Shown here piece after piece: positions 16,637 through 24,438 of a stretch of 64,000 nt of DNA. The notes beneath the pieces are model-generated. The model was not told where the DNA came from, did not search any database, and saw only the letters and a list, made by a program, of their open reading frames with translations. A program made the position numbers and the translations under genes. This DNA is from Fulvimarina sp039652615 (GTDB lineage Bacteria; Pseudomonadota; Alphaproteobacteria; Rhizobiales; Rhizobiaceae), in assembly GCF_039652615.1 (NCBI RefSeq), contig NZ_JBDJAC010000006.1, forward strand, positions 124,001-188,000. Direction: 5' to 3'. Positions within the stretch are counted from its first letter, which is position 1; every line of letters begins with the position of its first letter.

Positions 16637-17745
16637 CAAGTGTCCTCCCAAGGAACAAGGTGACGAAACTGCTCGGTCGCGGTCACCGGAAAAATCAACC
16701 GATGATGTCAACCAAGCCGATGTCGGCTTTGAATGGGGACGGTTTCCGGCAGCGTGTCACGACCGCCGTTAGGGGTCTTGGTGGGCACCGTTGATCATTC
16801 GCCCTACCGTGGCCTTCGAAAAATTGCTGTGCTCCCAACACGATGCAACTTTTGAAGCCGGAAACCATGGGCGTGATGCTAGAGGCGAAAATTCCGGGAT
16901 GCAAGCAGAATTCGGGACTTTTTCCTGCTGCACTGCAGCAAAGCGCCGATTGAGCGCGAGTTTAATGGGTTATTTACCAGTCGGCCGATCATAAATAACG
17001 AAAATGTCACCAGTTTCACAAATTGACCGCGCTCCGTTCTTTGATTGCCAGCTTCGACTAAAGTCTAATTCAAGGGAATCGGCGGATTTCCGCAGCAAAA
17101 GTGCTGAATTATATTTTAGTCGGGCATTGATCTGCGTGCGGTGCGGGCGCCGATCGATCCCCTATCACGAACCGGGATCGCGGAGAACGGCACGCGACCG
17201 GGCGCATTGTGCAAGTGCGAAGAGCGTCCGCATTTGGTCAAAACGACGCATTGGCCCACGCCGGCACAGTTCGATCGGTCTGAACCTGAGTCGTGTCCAT
17301 CTGACTGAACCCCTGGCGGGAGCGTTCGCATGCCAGTTCCGGCTTTTCTAGCGGTTCGGCGGAGGGGGCGGCTCTGCGACCGCTTCAGTGCGCGGCTTCG
17401 CACGGTTTGGCCAGGTCGCATCCGTCATGTCCCTGGGGGTCCAGACCGACATTCGCCTCCCGTTAGCAGCCCGTTCACAGCGCATGCCGGAATCAAAGAT
17501 CAGCTACTTCAGCTATTGTATTGGTGTAGCTTTTTAATATGACATTCCAAATGAAAATCGGCGCGAACGGGACTCGAATGTCAAATTCGCTCCGCTGGCT
17601 CACGGTAGTATGATCGTCTGACTCTTGCGGCGAACGCCGCCCTGCATCACATTTTCAAGAAAATGATCACGCATGATATTCTGCGCGGCGACGTGATCTG
17701 ATCAGCGCAGACCGTTCACTTGAACATGAAGGGGAGGAGACCTGC
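16637..17745. other. 1.1-kb divergent promoter region of xoxF and the SoxYZ-like gene
   Basis: No gene is supported in this long gap. The stretch at about 16960-17120 looks clearly poorer in GC than the surroundings, with runs such as TAATGGGTTATTTACC and GAATTATATTTTAGTC. A 15-bp palindrome, TGCTGCA-C-TGCAGCA, lies at 16926-16940, about 290 bp upstream of xoxF. The region should carry divergent promoters and regulator sites; a small RNA is possible but not shown. Confidence 0.5.
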
Positions 17746-18588
17746 ATGCTTCCGAAAAATCTGAGCATTCTCGAACTGACGACCGCCATGGTCGTCGCTG
17801 GTGCGCTCGTATTCGGCCCTGTCCAGGCCTTTGCCGAAAGCGCGAAGACCCCCGAACAGGCGGTCGAAAATGCAGACTCGGCGTGGAGTTATCTAAAGGG
17901 CGATCTGTTTGGCGACAAGGATCTCAAGGCCGATACGAGCGTCGTGAAGCTCGATGCGCCGAGCCGTGCGGCCGATCCGGCCGTCGTGCCCATGACGATC
18001 AGCCTCGATCCTCAGAAGGATATCCGCAAGGTGACGCTCATCATCGACGAGAATCCGTCACCCGTCGCCGCGACCTTCGATATCGCAAAGGGCGCTGGCC
18101 TGACCGAACTTTCGACCCGTGTGCGGGTCAATGCCTATACCGACGTTCACGTCGTCGCGGAGGATAGTGACGGCAATCTCTTCGTCACCAAAACGTTCGT
18201 GAAGGCTGCTGGCGGCTGCGCCGCGCCTGCTGCGAAGGATCCTGAGGTCGCTGCGCGGCAGATGGGCAAGATGAAGCTGCGCACCTTCGGCAAAGTCGAG
18301 GGCACGACCGACACGCGCGAAGCCCAGCTTCAGATCCGCCACCCGAACAATTCGGGCCTTCAGAAGGATCAGGTGACGCTTCTCTACATTCCGGCGCATT
18401 TCATCGACACGATCGACGTCTCGCGCGGCGGTGAAACCCTGTTCAAGATGACTGGGGGGATCTCGATCTCGGAAGATCCGAATTTCCGCTTCAACTATTC
18501 CGCCGAGACCGAGAAGCCATTCGAGGTGAAGGCGACGGACACTGACGGCAACGTCTTCGAGCAGACTTTTCCGGTCACGCCGGCCTGA
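17746..18588 (+). CDS. Quinoprotein-associated SoxYZ-like carrier protein
   Basis: A 280-residue exported protein made of a SoxY-like and a SoxZ-like beta-sandwich in one chain. A signal peptide ends near residue 30 (VQAFAES). The SoxY-like half ends in the swinging-arm type AAGGCAAPAAKD with the only cysteine, Cys158. The SoxZ-like half follows (residues about 170-280, RHPNNSGLQKD and FEVKATDTDGNVFEQTF). In true SoxY the carrier cysteine is near the C-terminus in GGCGG; here it lies in the middle because of the fusion. Members are found next to PQQ alcohol dehydrogenases, and the divergent xoxF supports this. The chemical group carried is unknown. GGGGAGGAG lies upstream of ATG 17746. Confidence 0.88.
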   Translation: MLPKNLSILELTTAMVVAGALVFGPVQAFAESAKTPEQAVENADSAWSYLKGDLFGDKDLKADTSVVKLDAPSRAADPAVVPMTISLDPQKDIRKVTLIIDENPSPVAATFDIAKGAGLTELSTRVRVNAYTDVHVVAEDSDGNLFVTKTFVKAAGGCAAPAAKDPEVAARQMGKMKLRTFGKVEGTTDTREAQLQIRHPNNSGLQKDQVTLLYIPAHFIDTIDVSRGGETLFKMTGGISISEDPNFRFNYSAETEKPFEVKATDTDGNVFEQTFPVTPA

Positions 18589-18730
18589 TACCGGCAGGCC
18601 TTCGAAACCAAGGATTTCGTTGGGGCCGTCGCTGCCCGAGCGGCGTCTCAGCCAAACACCGGGCGATAATTGATCCTGAGATCAATTCCTCTGTCCGGCG
18701 ACAGGGTGCGCAGCCGAATTCCATCGATCG

Positions 18731-18768
18731 AAAAGCGCGGTCCGAGATGAGCGGTCCGCGCTTTTTTT
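18731..18768. terminator. Bidirectional terminator
   Basis: AAAGCGCGG / CCGCGCTTT (9-bp stem, then one mismatch and two more pairs) is followed by seven T on the plus strand and by TTTTCG on the minus strand. It lies between the convergent SoxYZ-like and cupin genes and can serve both. Confidence 0.85.
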
Positions 18769-18773
18769 CACCT

Positions 18774-19226
18774 CTATCGACCCGACGGCTTGCGCGGTGT
18801 CGGCCGCCAGTCCTTCGGCGCCATTTCGAAACTGTCGAAGGTGAAGGCGGGCGAGACGGTGCATCCGACGAGGGTGTAGGCGCCGAGACTGGTCGCCGTC
18901 TGCCACCAGTTCGCCGGAACGACGAATTGCGGGCGCTGATTGTGTTCGATGTCCGGGCCGAGATAGTTGGCAAAGGCGTCGTGGCCGTCCGGCGACACCG
19001 TCAGGACGAGCGGTGCCCCGCGATAGAAATGCCAAGTCTCGGAGGCGTCCGTGACGCGATGCCATTCGGATGTGTCGCCGGCCTCCAGAAGATAATAGAT
19101 CGCCGTCGAGCGGGACCGGCCATTTGGGTCGAGCTCCTCGTCCCGAAAGGTCTCGCGGTACCAGCCACCTTCCGGGTGAGGCTCCATCTTGAGCGTTTCG
19201 ATGATGGATTTCACGTCCGCATGCAT
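18774..19226 (-). CDS. Cupin_5 (DUF985) protein
   Basis: A 150-residue cupin of the DUF985 family. Conserved blocks are LKMEPHPEGGWYRETFRD at the N-terminus, then STAIYYLLEAGDTSEWHRV and ETWHFYRGAPLVL, which hold the metal-site histidines. FVVPANWWQTATSLGAYTLV and GCTVSPAFTFDSFEMA complete the barrel. The enzymatic role of this family is not established. It begins 5 bp after the gloB stop, so the two form one transcript. Confidence 0.9.
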   Translation of the reverse strand: MHADVKSIIETLKMEPHPEGGWYRETFRDEELDPNGRSRSTAIYYLLEAGDTSEWHRVTDASETWHFYRGAPLVLTVSPDGHDAFANYLGPDIEHNQRPQFVVPANWWQTATSLGAYTLVGCTVSPAFTFDSFEMAPKDWRPTPRKPSGR

Positions 19227-19231
19227 CGACG

Positions 19232-19996
19232 TCAGTATCCGTCGCGCGTCTTGCGGGCATGGGCGAAGACCTCCACGGGGTCGGCGCCCGCCATGCCGAC
19301 GGCGTTCTGAAAGTCGGGATCATCGGCCCGCAGGAAGGGGTTCGTCTTTTTTTCCCGGCCAAGCTCCACCGGAATGGTCGGCTTGCCGGCTGTGCGCAGA
19401 TGTTCGACTTCGTTCACACGCTCCTGGAGAAGCAGATTGTCCGGATCGAGCGCCCGCGCGCAGCGTGCATTGGTCGCCGTGTATTCGTGTCCGCAATAGA
19501 GCATCGTGTCGTCCGGCAGCTCGCGCAGGCGCTGGAGCGATGTCCACATCATCGCCGGATCGCCTTCGAACAGGCGGCCGCAGCCGAGCGAAAACAGAGC
19601 GTCGGCGGCGAACACGGCCTTTGCCTCGGGTAGATAGTAGGAAATCTCCCCCAGCGTATGGCCGGGGGTCGAGATGACCCGAACCTCGATCCCGCCGATA
19701 TCGAGCACGTCGCCGCCCTCGGCGGTTTGATCGATGCCGGGGATTTTCGAGGCCTCGTCCTTCGGGCCGGTGATGGTGACGCCGAACCGGTCCTTCAGGG
19801 CTTCGTTCGCGGCGAGATGGTCCGTATGATGATGCGTCGTGAGGATATGCGTGAGGCGCCACCCTTCGGCCTGAAGGGCTTCGAGGATCGGTTTTTCCTC
19901 CGGTGCGTCGATCGCGATCGTGGTCTCGCCACGATGGACGAGCACGCCGAAATTATCGCTCCGGCATCCGAATTGGCGGATCTCGATCTCTGCCAT
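19232..19996 (-). CDS. gloB: Hydroxyacylglutathione hydrolase (glyoxalase II)
   Basis: Hydrolyses S-D-lactoylglutathione to lactate and glutathione, the second step of methylglyoxal detoxification. It is 254 residues. The metallo-beta-lactamase motif THHHTDH is at residues 54-60. Further metal ligands lie in STPGHTLGE, FAADALFSLGCGRLFEG and LYCGHEYT. The C-terminal substrate domain ends with EKKTNPFLRADDP, typical of glyoxalase II. ATG 19996 has GGGAGACGG upstream; the longer frame to 20191 has no family match. It is divergent from a SAM methyltransferase, a pairing common in Rhizobiales. Confidence 0.95.
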   Translation of the reverse strand: MAEIEIRQFGCRSDNFGVLVHRGETTIAIDAPEEKPILEALQAEGWRLTHILTTHHHTDHLAANEALKDRFGVTITGPKDEASKIPGIDQTAEGGDVLDIGGIEVRVISTPGHTLGEISYYLPEAKAVFAADALFSLGCGRLFEGDPAMMWTSLQRLRELPDDTMLYCGHEYTATNARCARALDPDNLLLQERVNEVEHLRTAGKPTIPVELGREKKTNPFLRADDPDFQNAVGMAGADPVEVFAHARKTRDGY

Positions 19997-20168
19997 CTGG
20001 TCCGTCTCCCGGCCTGATTGTCTGGTCAACGGCCACATAAGAGAAAGACCTGATGCGCCAAGGCTTGGCGTCTTTTGCGAAACGAAATCGCGATGGCGCG
20101 TTGCAGCCGGCCCTGCCTCGGGCCTATATCCTTCGACGCGAGCAGATACGCGCGGAGGGCATCGAGGT

Positions 20169-20951
20169 CTGACGACGAACGCCGACATCATCGACCTGCG
20201 CGATTTCTATCACAGCCCGTTAGGGATTCAGGCGAGCCGTGCGATCGGCCTTGCCATGACGCCGCTGTGGAAGCCGATCTCGGAGGAGCGTCTCGTATCG
20301 ATCGGCTACGGCACGCCGTTTCTCGAACGCTTTGCGGGCGAGGCGGAACGGGCGCTGGCCTTTATGCCCGCACCGCAGGGCGCTGCATGCTGGCCCCATG
20401 GAGGACCGTCCCGCACGGCGCTCGTCGGCCTTGAAGACCTGCCGCTCGGTGACGCATCGATCGATCGTATTCTCGTCACCCATGCCCTGGAATTTGCCGA
20501 AAGTCCCGAGGCCTTCATGGAAGAGATCTGGCGGGTTCTGGCGCCCGGCGGGCGCGTCGTCATCGTCGTGCCGAACCGGCGCGGCGTCTGGGCGCGGTTC
20601 GAGCACACGCCCTTCGGCTCGGGCCGGCCGTGGTCTCGCGGCCAGCTCCAGCGGCTCCTGCGCGCATCGATGTTCACGCCCGCGACATTGTCCGAAGCGC
20701 TGTTCTTTCCCCCGTTCCGCAAGCGCTCCCTGTTGTCGGCCGGCCTGCCGCTCGAGCGCTTCGGACGCAGGGCCTGGCCGGTTTTTGCCGGGGTGCTGGT
20801 GGTGGATGCCGTCAAGCAGCTCTATCGTGGCGTGCCGGTGGCGACGCGCGAAATGGCGCGCAAGCGCGTGTCGAAGCCCGTGCTGGTTCCGGCCGGCGCA
20901 GGTGCCGGCGCGCGGGCACGCCAGCCCTGCCGCCGATCCCGGTCGATCTGA
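20169..20951 (+). CDS. SAM-dependent methyltransferase with apparent CTG start
   Basis: A class I methyltransferase of the Methyltransf_11 type, 260 residues. The N-terminus ADIIDLRDFYHSPLGIQA matches the set of proteins encoded next to gloB in Rhizobiales. The SAM-fold core is seen in LPLGDASIDRILVTHALEF and IWRVLAPGGRVVIVVPNR. No ATG, GTG or TTG lies at a fitting place. CTG 20169 is spaced about 10 nt after GGAGG and would give fMet-Thr-Thr-Asn-Ala-Asp, which aligns with the family start. The frame is open further upstream to 19920 but that part overlaps the opposite gloB gene. The substrate is unknown. Confidence 0.82.
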   Translation: MTTNADIIDLRDFYHSPLGIQASRAIGLAMTPLWKPISEERLVSIGYGTPFLERFAGEAERALAFMPAPQGAACWPHGGPSRTALVGLEDLPLGDASIDRILVTHALEFAESPEAFMEEIWRVLAPGGRVVIVVPNRRGVWARFEHTPFGSGRPWSRGQLQRLLRASMFTPATLSEALFFPPFRKRSLLSAGLPLERFGRRAWPVFAGVLVVDAVKQLYRGVPVATREMARKRVSKPVLVPAGAGAGARARQPCRRSRSI

Positions 20952-21049
20952 TACCGGATTCGGGTTGATCAAGCCGGGGACGGTAGCGAAGCCCCAAGCG
21001 GCGCAGACACGTTTTCAAATCCATTATCGCGAAGCGATCGAACCGACTT
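20950..21049 (-). repeat. Dispersed palindromic repeat, family B, copy 2
   Basis: Read on the minus strand this copy has GATCGCTTCGCGAT, then GGATTT, then ACGTGTCTGCGCCGC, and a further CCGGCTTGATCAACC. The same blocks occur in the same order at 60849-60943. It sits directly after the methyltransferase stop codon. Confidence 0.75.
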
Positions 21050-21163
21050 CCTGTGAGAAGACGACAAGCGCTTCGGGACGTGTCCTTCTTGATCCAGGCA
21101 AACGCCTGCGGGCGCTGCCGGACGGAAAAGATCATTTGTCGCGACGCTGGGTCTGTTATATAT

Positions 21164-21182
21164 CTTGATAAGGATCATCAAG
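21164..21182. promoter_or_regulatory. Palindrome with TGA-N9-TCA core
   Basis: CTTGAT-AAGGATC-ATCAAG is a perfect 6-bp inverted repeat and contains TGA-N9-TCA, the known iron-responsive (IRO) consensus of RirA in Rhizobiales. It abuts the ICE-like box at 21183-21199. The core is short, so chance cannot be excluded. Confidence 0.45.
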
Positions 21183-21199
21183 TTTAGAGCCGTTCAAAA
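21183..21199. promoter_or_regulatory. ICE-like (Irr) box upstream of the unknown gene
   Basis: TTTAGAG-CCG-TTCAAAA resembles the iron control element TTTAGAA-N3-TTCTAAA bound by the Fur-family regulator Irr. It ends 5 bp before ATG 21205, so either repression acts very close to the start codon or the true start is ATG 21238. A better-matching box precedes dps at 21828. Confidence 0.6.
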
Positions 21200-21204
21200 C
21201 TGCG

Positions 21205-21744
21205 ATGGTCGATCATGCCAAGGGGGCCGCGCCGTCCATGACCGCCAACGCCATTTGCCTCGATCCCACGCCCTTGCCTGCACCTGAGGCAGACAGCGTG
21301 GTCGTGCCCTTTTCGCGTAGGGGATGCCCGACGACGGCGATCCGCCGCTCGGAGCTGACAGAGGCGGATTTCGACCGCCTCAACCGACTCCGGTGGCTTG
21401 CCCTCAAGAGCCGGCTCCAGCCGCGGCCGGACATCGAGCGGGCCTGCTATCTCCTCGCCGCCGAACGGGTTCGCGCGATCGAACCGGTCGCCAACGCGTT
21501 CTTTCGCGGTCTTGCGAGCCATGGCTCGACGTCCATCGAGCTTTATCGCCCCGGCACCCGGCACCCCTCCAGCGACGAAATTTGGATGTTGCGCCTGCTG
21601 TCCGCCTTCGAGGAGGGCCGGGAGAGGGAGGCCGCTGCGCTCGTCACCTGGCGGGTGCGGCAGGGCGGGCGCCGCTGGATGCGTTTTCTCGCCGCGTCGC
21701 TGTCCGAACTCGTCTCCGGTCGTGATGCGTCCTTGGCGTCATGA
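21205..21744 (+). CDS. Unknown protein under probable iron control
   Basis: I do not recognise this 179-residue protein. It has no signal peptide or membrane segment. Residues about 12-45 look unstructured (Pro/Ala-rich), and the rest appears mostly helical, with many Arg and Leu residues (ADFDRLNRLRWLALKSRL, RRWMRFLAASLSELVSG). The centre contains ACYLLAAERVRAIEPVANAFFRGL. ATG 21205 and ATG 21238 (MTANAICLD) are both possible; AAGGGGG lies 13 nt before the second. It is followed by dps, and both genes carry a related operator, so a link to iron or oxidative stress is inferred. Confidence 0.7.
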   Translation: MVDHAKGAAPSMTANAICLDPTPLPAPEADSVVVPFSRRGCPTTAIRRSELTEADFDRLNRLRWLALKSRLQPRPDIERACYLLAAERVRAIEPVANAFFRGLASHGSTSIELYRPGTRHPSSDEIWMLRLLSAFEEGREREAAALVTWRVRQGGRRWMRFLAASLSELVSGRDASLAS

Positions 21745-21827
21745 GCCAGGAACACTTTGGAGGAGACGAATTTCATCGAATGAAGCGTTGAATTCTCGGC
21801 GCTTCTGTATTACGTCCGATGCAACAG

Positions 21828-21844
21828 TTTAGAACCGTTCCAAA
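21828..21844. promoter_or_regulatory. ICE-like (Irr) box upstream of dps
   Basis: TTTAGAA-CCG-TTCCAAA differs from the palindromic Irr consensus TTTAGAA-N3-TTCTAAA at one position. It lies 18 bp before the dps start, placed to control its transcription. Confidence 0.7.
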
Positions 21845-21862
21845 CTAGAAGGAAACGATATC

Positions 21863-22342
21863 ATGGGCCTCGTCGCAGCCAAGATGGAACCCAACGCCAA
21901 GGAAGAGATCGTCGAGGGGCTGACCCAGGCGCTCGCCGAAACCGCCGTCACGACCCTGAAGGCGCAGAACTTCCACTGGAACGTCACCGGCATGGCCTTC
22001 GGCCCGCTGCATGAGCTTTTCCAGAAGATCTATGAAGATCACTTCGAGGGACAGGACTTTCTCGCCGAGCGCATCAAGGCGTTCGACGCCCATGCGGAGG
22101 GCCGCTATTCGGTCTTCCTCGAGCGCTCCGCGATCGAAGAGCATGACGGCAAGACCGATGCCAAGACCATGATCGAGGTTCTGATGAAGGACCAGGAGAC
22201 ACTGTCCTCGACGCTGTCCGCGCTTGCGGAAGTCGCGGAGCAGCATGGCGACTGGGCGACCAACGATATGGCGACCAACCGCATCGAAGTTCACGACAAG
22301 TTCGCCTGGATGCTGCGCGCTCACCTCAAGACGAGCGCCTGA
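21863..22342 (+). CDS. dps: Dps ferritin-like DNA-protection protein
   Basis: Dps forms a 12-subunit shell that oxidises and stores iron and shields DNA during starvation and peroxide stress. It is 159 residues. All four ferroxidase ligands show the canonical spacing: His38 (NFHWNV), His50 (PLHELF), Asp65 (GQDFLAER) and Glu69. The C-terminus is short, without the Lys-rich tail that binds DNA in some members, so direct DNA binding is less certain. AAGGAAA precedes ATG 21863. The ICE-like box upstream suggests Irr-linked iron control. Confidence 0.96.
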   Translation: MGLVAAKMEPNAKEEIVEGLTQALAETAVTTLKAQNFHWNVTGMAFGPLHELFQKIYEDHFEGQDFLAERIKAFDAHAEGRYSVFLERSAIEEHDGKTDAKTMIEVLMKDQETLSSTLSALAEVAEQHGDWATNDMATNRIEVHDKFAWMLRAHLKTSA

Positions 22343-22391
22343 GCAATCGCGGTGCGTCTCGCCTCCCGCCGGACGCAAGACTGCACATGAA

Positions 22392-22427
22392 AAAGCCGCC
22401 GGTGCCCCCAGAGGCGTCGGCGGCTTT
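22392..22427 (-). terminator. Intrinsic terminator of the DUF1289 gene
   Basis: A perfect 10-bp stem AAAGCCGCCG / CGGCGGCTTT is followed on the minus strand by TTTTT. It lies 50 bp beyond the dps stop codon as well and could end both transcripts, although the plus strand lacks a long T-tract. Confidence 0.8.
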
Positions 22428-22480
22428 GGCATGTCGCTTTGCTGCAATGGTGATGAGAGGCAGTGCCCTCGAAGCGAGGC

Positions 22481-22786
22481 CTATTCCTCGATCTCGATCG
22501 GGCAGGGAACGCCCTCGCGCTCGCATTTGTGCCGATAGGTATAGGCCCAGAAGGCGGGATTGCGGCCGATGTCTTCCAGATTGGCCATCAGGCTTTCGAT
22601 GAAGGCCTTTTTCTGCTCGGCGCTCCCGGATTGAGGAAACATCTGTTTTTCAAGTTTGGTCATCGAGCAGCCGATGCAGCGGCCTTTGCGCTTGTATTTG
22701 CACACATCGATGCAGGGGCTCGGCGCCCGCGCCCAAAGCTCGGCTTCCTCCGGTGTCAGATCGGATGGAGATGTGTTCACGGTCAT
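22481..22786 (-). CDS. DUF1289 cysteine-rich protein
   Basis: A 101-residue member of DUF1289. The defining motif SPCIDVCKYKRKGRCIGCSM has four cysteines (C-x3-C-x7-C-x2-C) that probably bind a metal or an Fe-S cluster. FWAYTYRHKCER follows near the C-terminus. Function is unknown. ATG 22786 and an in-frame GTG at 22795 are both possible; neither has a clear ribosome site. Confidence 0.88.
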   Translation of the reverse strand: MTVNTSPSDLTPEEAELWARAPSPCIDVCKYKRKGRCIGCSMTKLEKQMFPQSGSAEQKKAFIESLMANLEDIGRNPAFWAYTYRHKCEREGVPCPIEIEE

Positions 22787-22921
22787 AAGGCTCACGGGGC
22801 ATGGATTATACTCCCGCCGAAGATCGATAGGGGAGTGGCCGATTGCAAGCCGCCGGTTGTTGTCTTGCCCGACATGGGCGAGCCGATCCCGCGAACGCCT
22901 TTGCGCCAGCAGCGACCTCGC

Positions 22922-23284
22922 TCAGATCAGGTATCCACCCCGCCGGTGCACGGGTTCGCCCATGGCGATGACGCCGCAGGCATAATCATCGCCGTCTTCC
23001 GCAGCTGAAGCGAGGCCGTAGACCCTGATATCCTTGATCGGCAATGTCTCCCTGGCTTCGTCGAGAAGTCTGGTCGCGGCATTCTCGATAGCGTTCCGGG
23101 CATCGGCCAGCTTTGCCGCCAGAATGCCGACGCTCGCATCGTCGCGCAGCGTTTCGGCCCCTGCCGCCTCTATCATGCTGGCGGCTTCCCGGATGAGGTG
23201 TTCCACAGCTTCGGTCGCCGCTTCTGTCAGCGGCGTCTCAAGCGCGGTCTGGCGGGCGCGAATGCGATTTGCGGTCTCGATCAT
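22922..23284 (-). CDS. Unknown small helical protein
   Basis: A 120-residue soluble protein that I do not recognise. Residues 1-85 are almost wholly helical, with an Ala/Glu/Arg-rich pattern (TEAATEAVEHLIREAASMIE, LAAKLADARNAIENAATRLL). The last 35 residues contain KDIRVYGLASAAEDGDDY and CGVIAMGEPVHRRGGYLI, a more compact segment. ATG 23284 has GGAGG at a 6-nt spacing, so translation is well supported. Upstream lies a palindrome with TATCAC half-sites at 23352-23372, a possible operator. Confidence 0.7.
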   Translation of the reverse strand: MIETANRIRARQTALETPLTEAATEAVEHLIREAASMIEAAGAETLRDDASVGILAAKLADARNAIENAATRLLDEARETLPIKDIRVYGLASAAEDGDDYACGVIAMGEPVHRRGGYLI

Positions 23285-23351
23285 CAACTGCCTCCATCCC
23301 TCTTACTTCGATGGCAAGGGCCATATCGCCGAAAACGGCGCGAGGACGAGG

Positions 23352-23372
23352 GTGATATCACATACTTATCAC
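23352..23372. promoter_or_regulatory. Possible operator with TATCAC half-sites
   Basis: GTGATATCAC is a perfect 10-bp palindrome (23352-23361), and a further TATCAC follows at an 11-bp period (23367-23372). It is 68 bp upstream of the start at 23284. The cognate regulator is unknown. Confidence 0.5.
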
Positions 23373-23454
23373 ATTATCGAGAGAACGCAAGGACGGGTTG
23401 GATTACGGCAGTGATTTCAATTTGTTAACTGGCTACCATAACGCTGCATCTTTC

Positions 23455-24438
23455 CTAAAAAATCGCATGGTCGCCGCGCTCGATACTGGCTTTTCCAGCG
23501 GCGAGTGCCCGGTAGAAGTCGAACAGCGTGTCCGTGCCGGTCTCCGGCGTCAGGTCTGCGACATAAGCGCCGCTCGCCGGATCGCGCACCAGCATGGACT
23601 GGGTGGCGTAGTAATGGCCGATGCGGGCAAGCTCCGCCTTTGCCGCGAGGCGCGGACTGACGCGACCCACAAACCCGAGACCTGCGGCGATCGTCGACAG
23701 AAAACGGGGCGGGACCCGTTTGAAGGCGGGTTTGCGGCCCAGAATACGGAAGAGAGCGTCGCCTTGCTCCTTCGGCGTGATAGCAGGTCCGGGGCCGCCG
23801 ATGGGAAGGATGCGGTTCTGAAGGCTTTCATCGGCGAGGCAGCGCGCGATGAAACGCGCCAGATCGTCGTCGCTGATCGGCTTGCAGGACGTGAGCTGTC
23901 CATCGCCGAACATCAGATAGGGTTTGCCCGCGCGCACCCGCTCCAGCTGGCCTGAAAGCGATTTGAAGAAGGCTGTCGGGCGAACGATCGAATATCTAAG
24001 GCCGGAGGCGGTGAGCTCAGCCTCGAAGGCGAGCTTGGCCTTCTGGAACGCGAGAAGCGGCTTCTGGACGCAGATCGCGGACAGGAGCACGACGTGCCCG
24101 ATGCCGGCCTTCCGCGCCGCCTTCAGGGCGTTCGAATTTGCCTGGTAGTCGATCGCCCAGGCATCCGCCGGGGCGCCCGTTCGCGATGCAAGGCAGGTCA
24201 CCATAGCGTCGAATGCCTCGCCGCGAAGGGCGTCCCGTTCGATTGAGGCCGGATCGGTCACATCGCCGAAGCGCAGCTCCGTACCGGGAAGGCGTTTCGC
24301 GGTCTCCTCCGCGTCGTGGCGTCCGCCGACGCCGGCCTGCCGCCGCACGAGACAGACGACCTCGTGACCTGCCTCGACGAGTGCACGGGCGGTGGCGCGG
24401 CCGATCGTGCCCGTGCCACCGAGCAGGAGGACACGCAT
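23455..24438 (-). CDS. bciA: Divinyl chlorophyllide a 8-vinyl-reductase (BciA type)
   Basis: BciA reduces the C8 vinyl group of divinyl (proto)chlorophyllide during (bacterio)chlorophyll synthesis, using NADPH. The product is 327 residues with an N-terminal Rossmann motif (LLLGGTGTIGRATARAL). The match to plant and bacterial DVR enzymes is unusually clear: LSAICVQKPLLAFQKAKLAF, YSIVRPTAFFKSLSGQ, MFGDGQLTSCKPISDDDLA, ILPIGGPGPAITPKEQG and GHYYATQSMLVRDP. I chose ATG 24438 because the conserved domain begins there; ATG 24474 would add 12 residues. No other pigment gene is nearby, so the main photosynthesis cluster would have to lie elsewhere. Confidence 0.9.
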   Translation of the reverse strand: MRVLLLGGTGTIGRATARALVEAGHEVVCLVRRQAGVGGRHDAEETAKRLPGTELRFGDVTDPASIERDALRGEAFDAMVTCLASRTGAPADAWAIDYQANSNALKAARKAGIGHVVLLSAICVQKPLLAFQKAKLAFEAELTASGLRYSIVRPTAFFKSLSGQLERVRAGKPYLMFGDGQLTSCKPISDDDLARFIARCLADESLQNRILPIGGPGPAITPKEQGDALFRILGRKPAFKRVPPRFLSTIAAGLGFVGRVSPRLAAKAELARIGHYYATQSMLVRDPASGAYVADLTPETGTDTLFDFYRALAAGKASIERGDHAIF

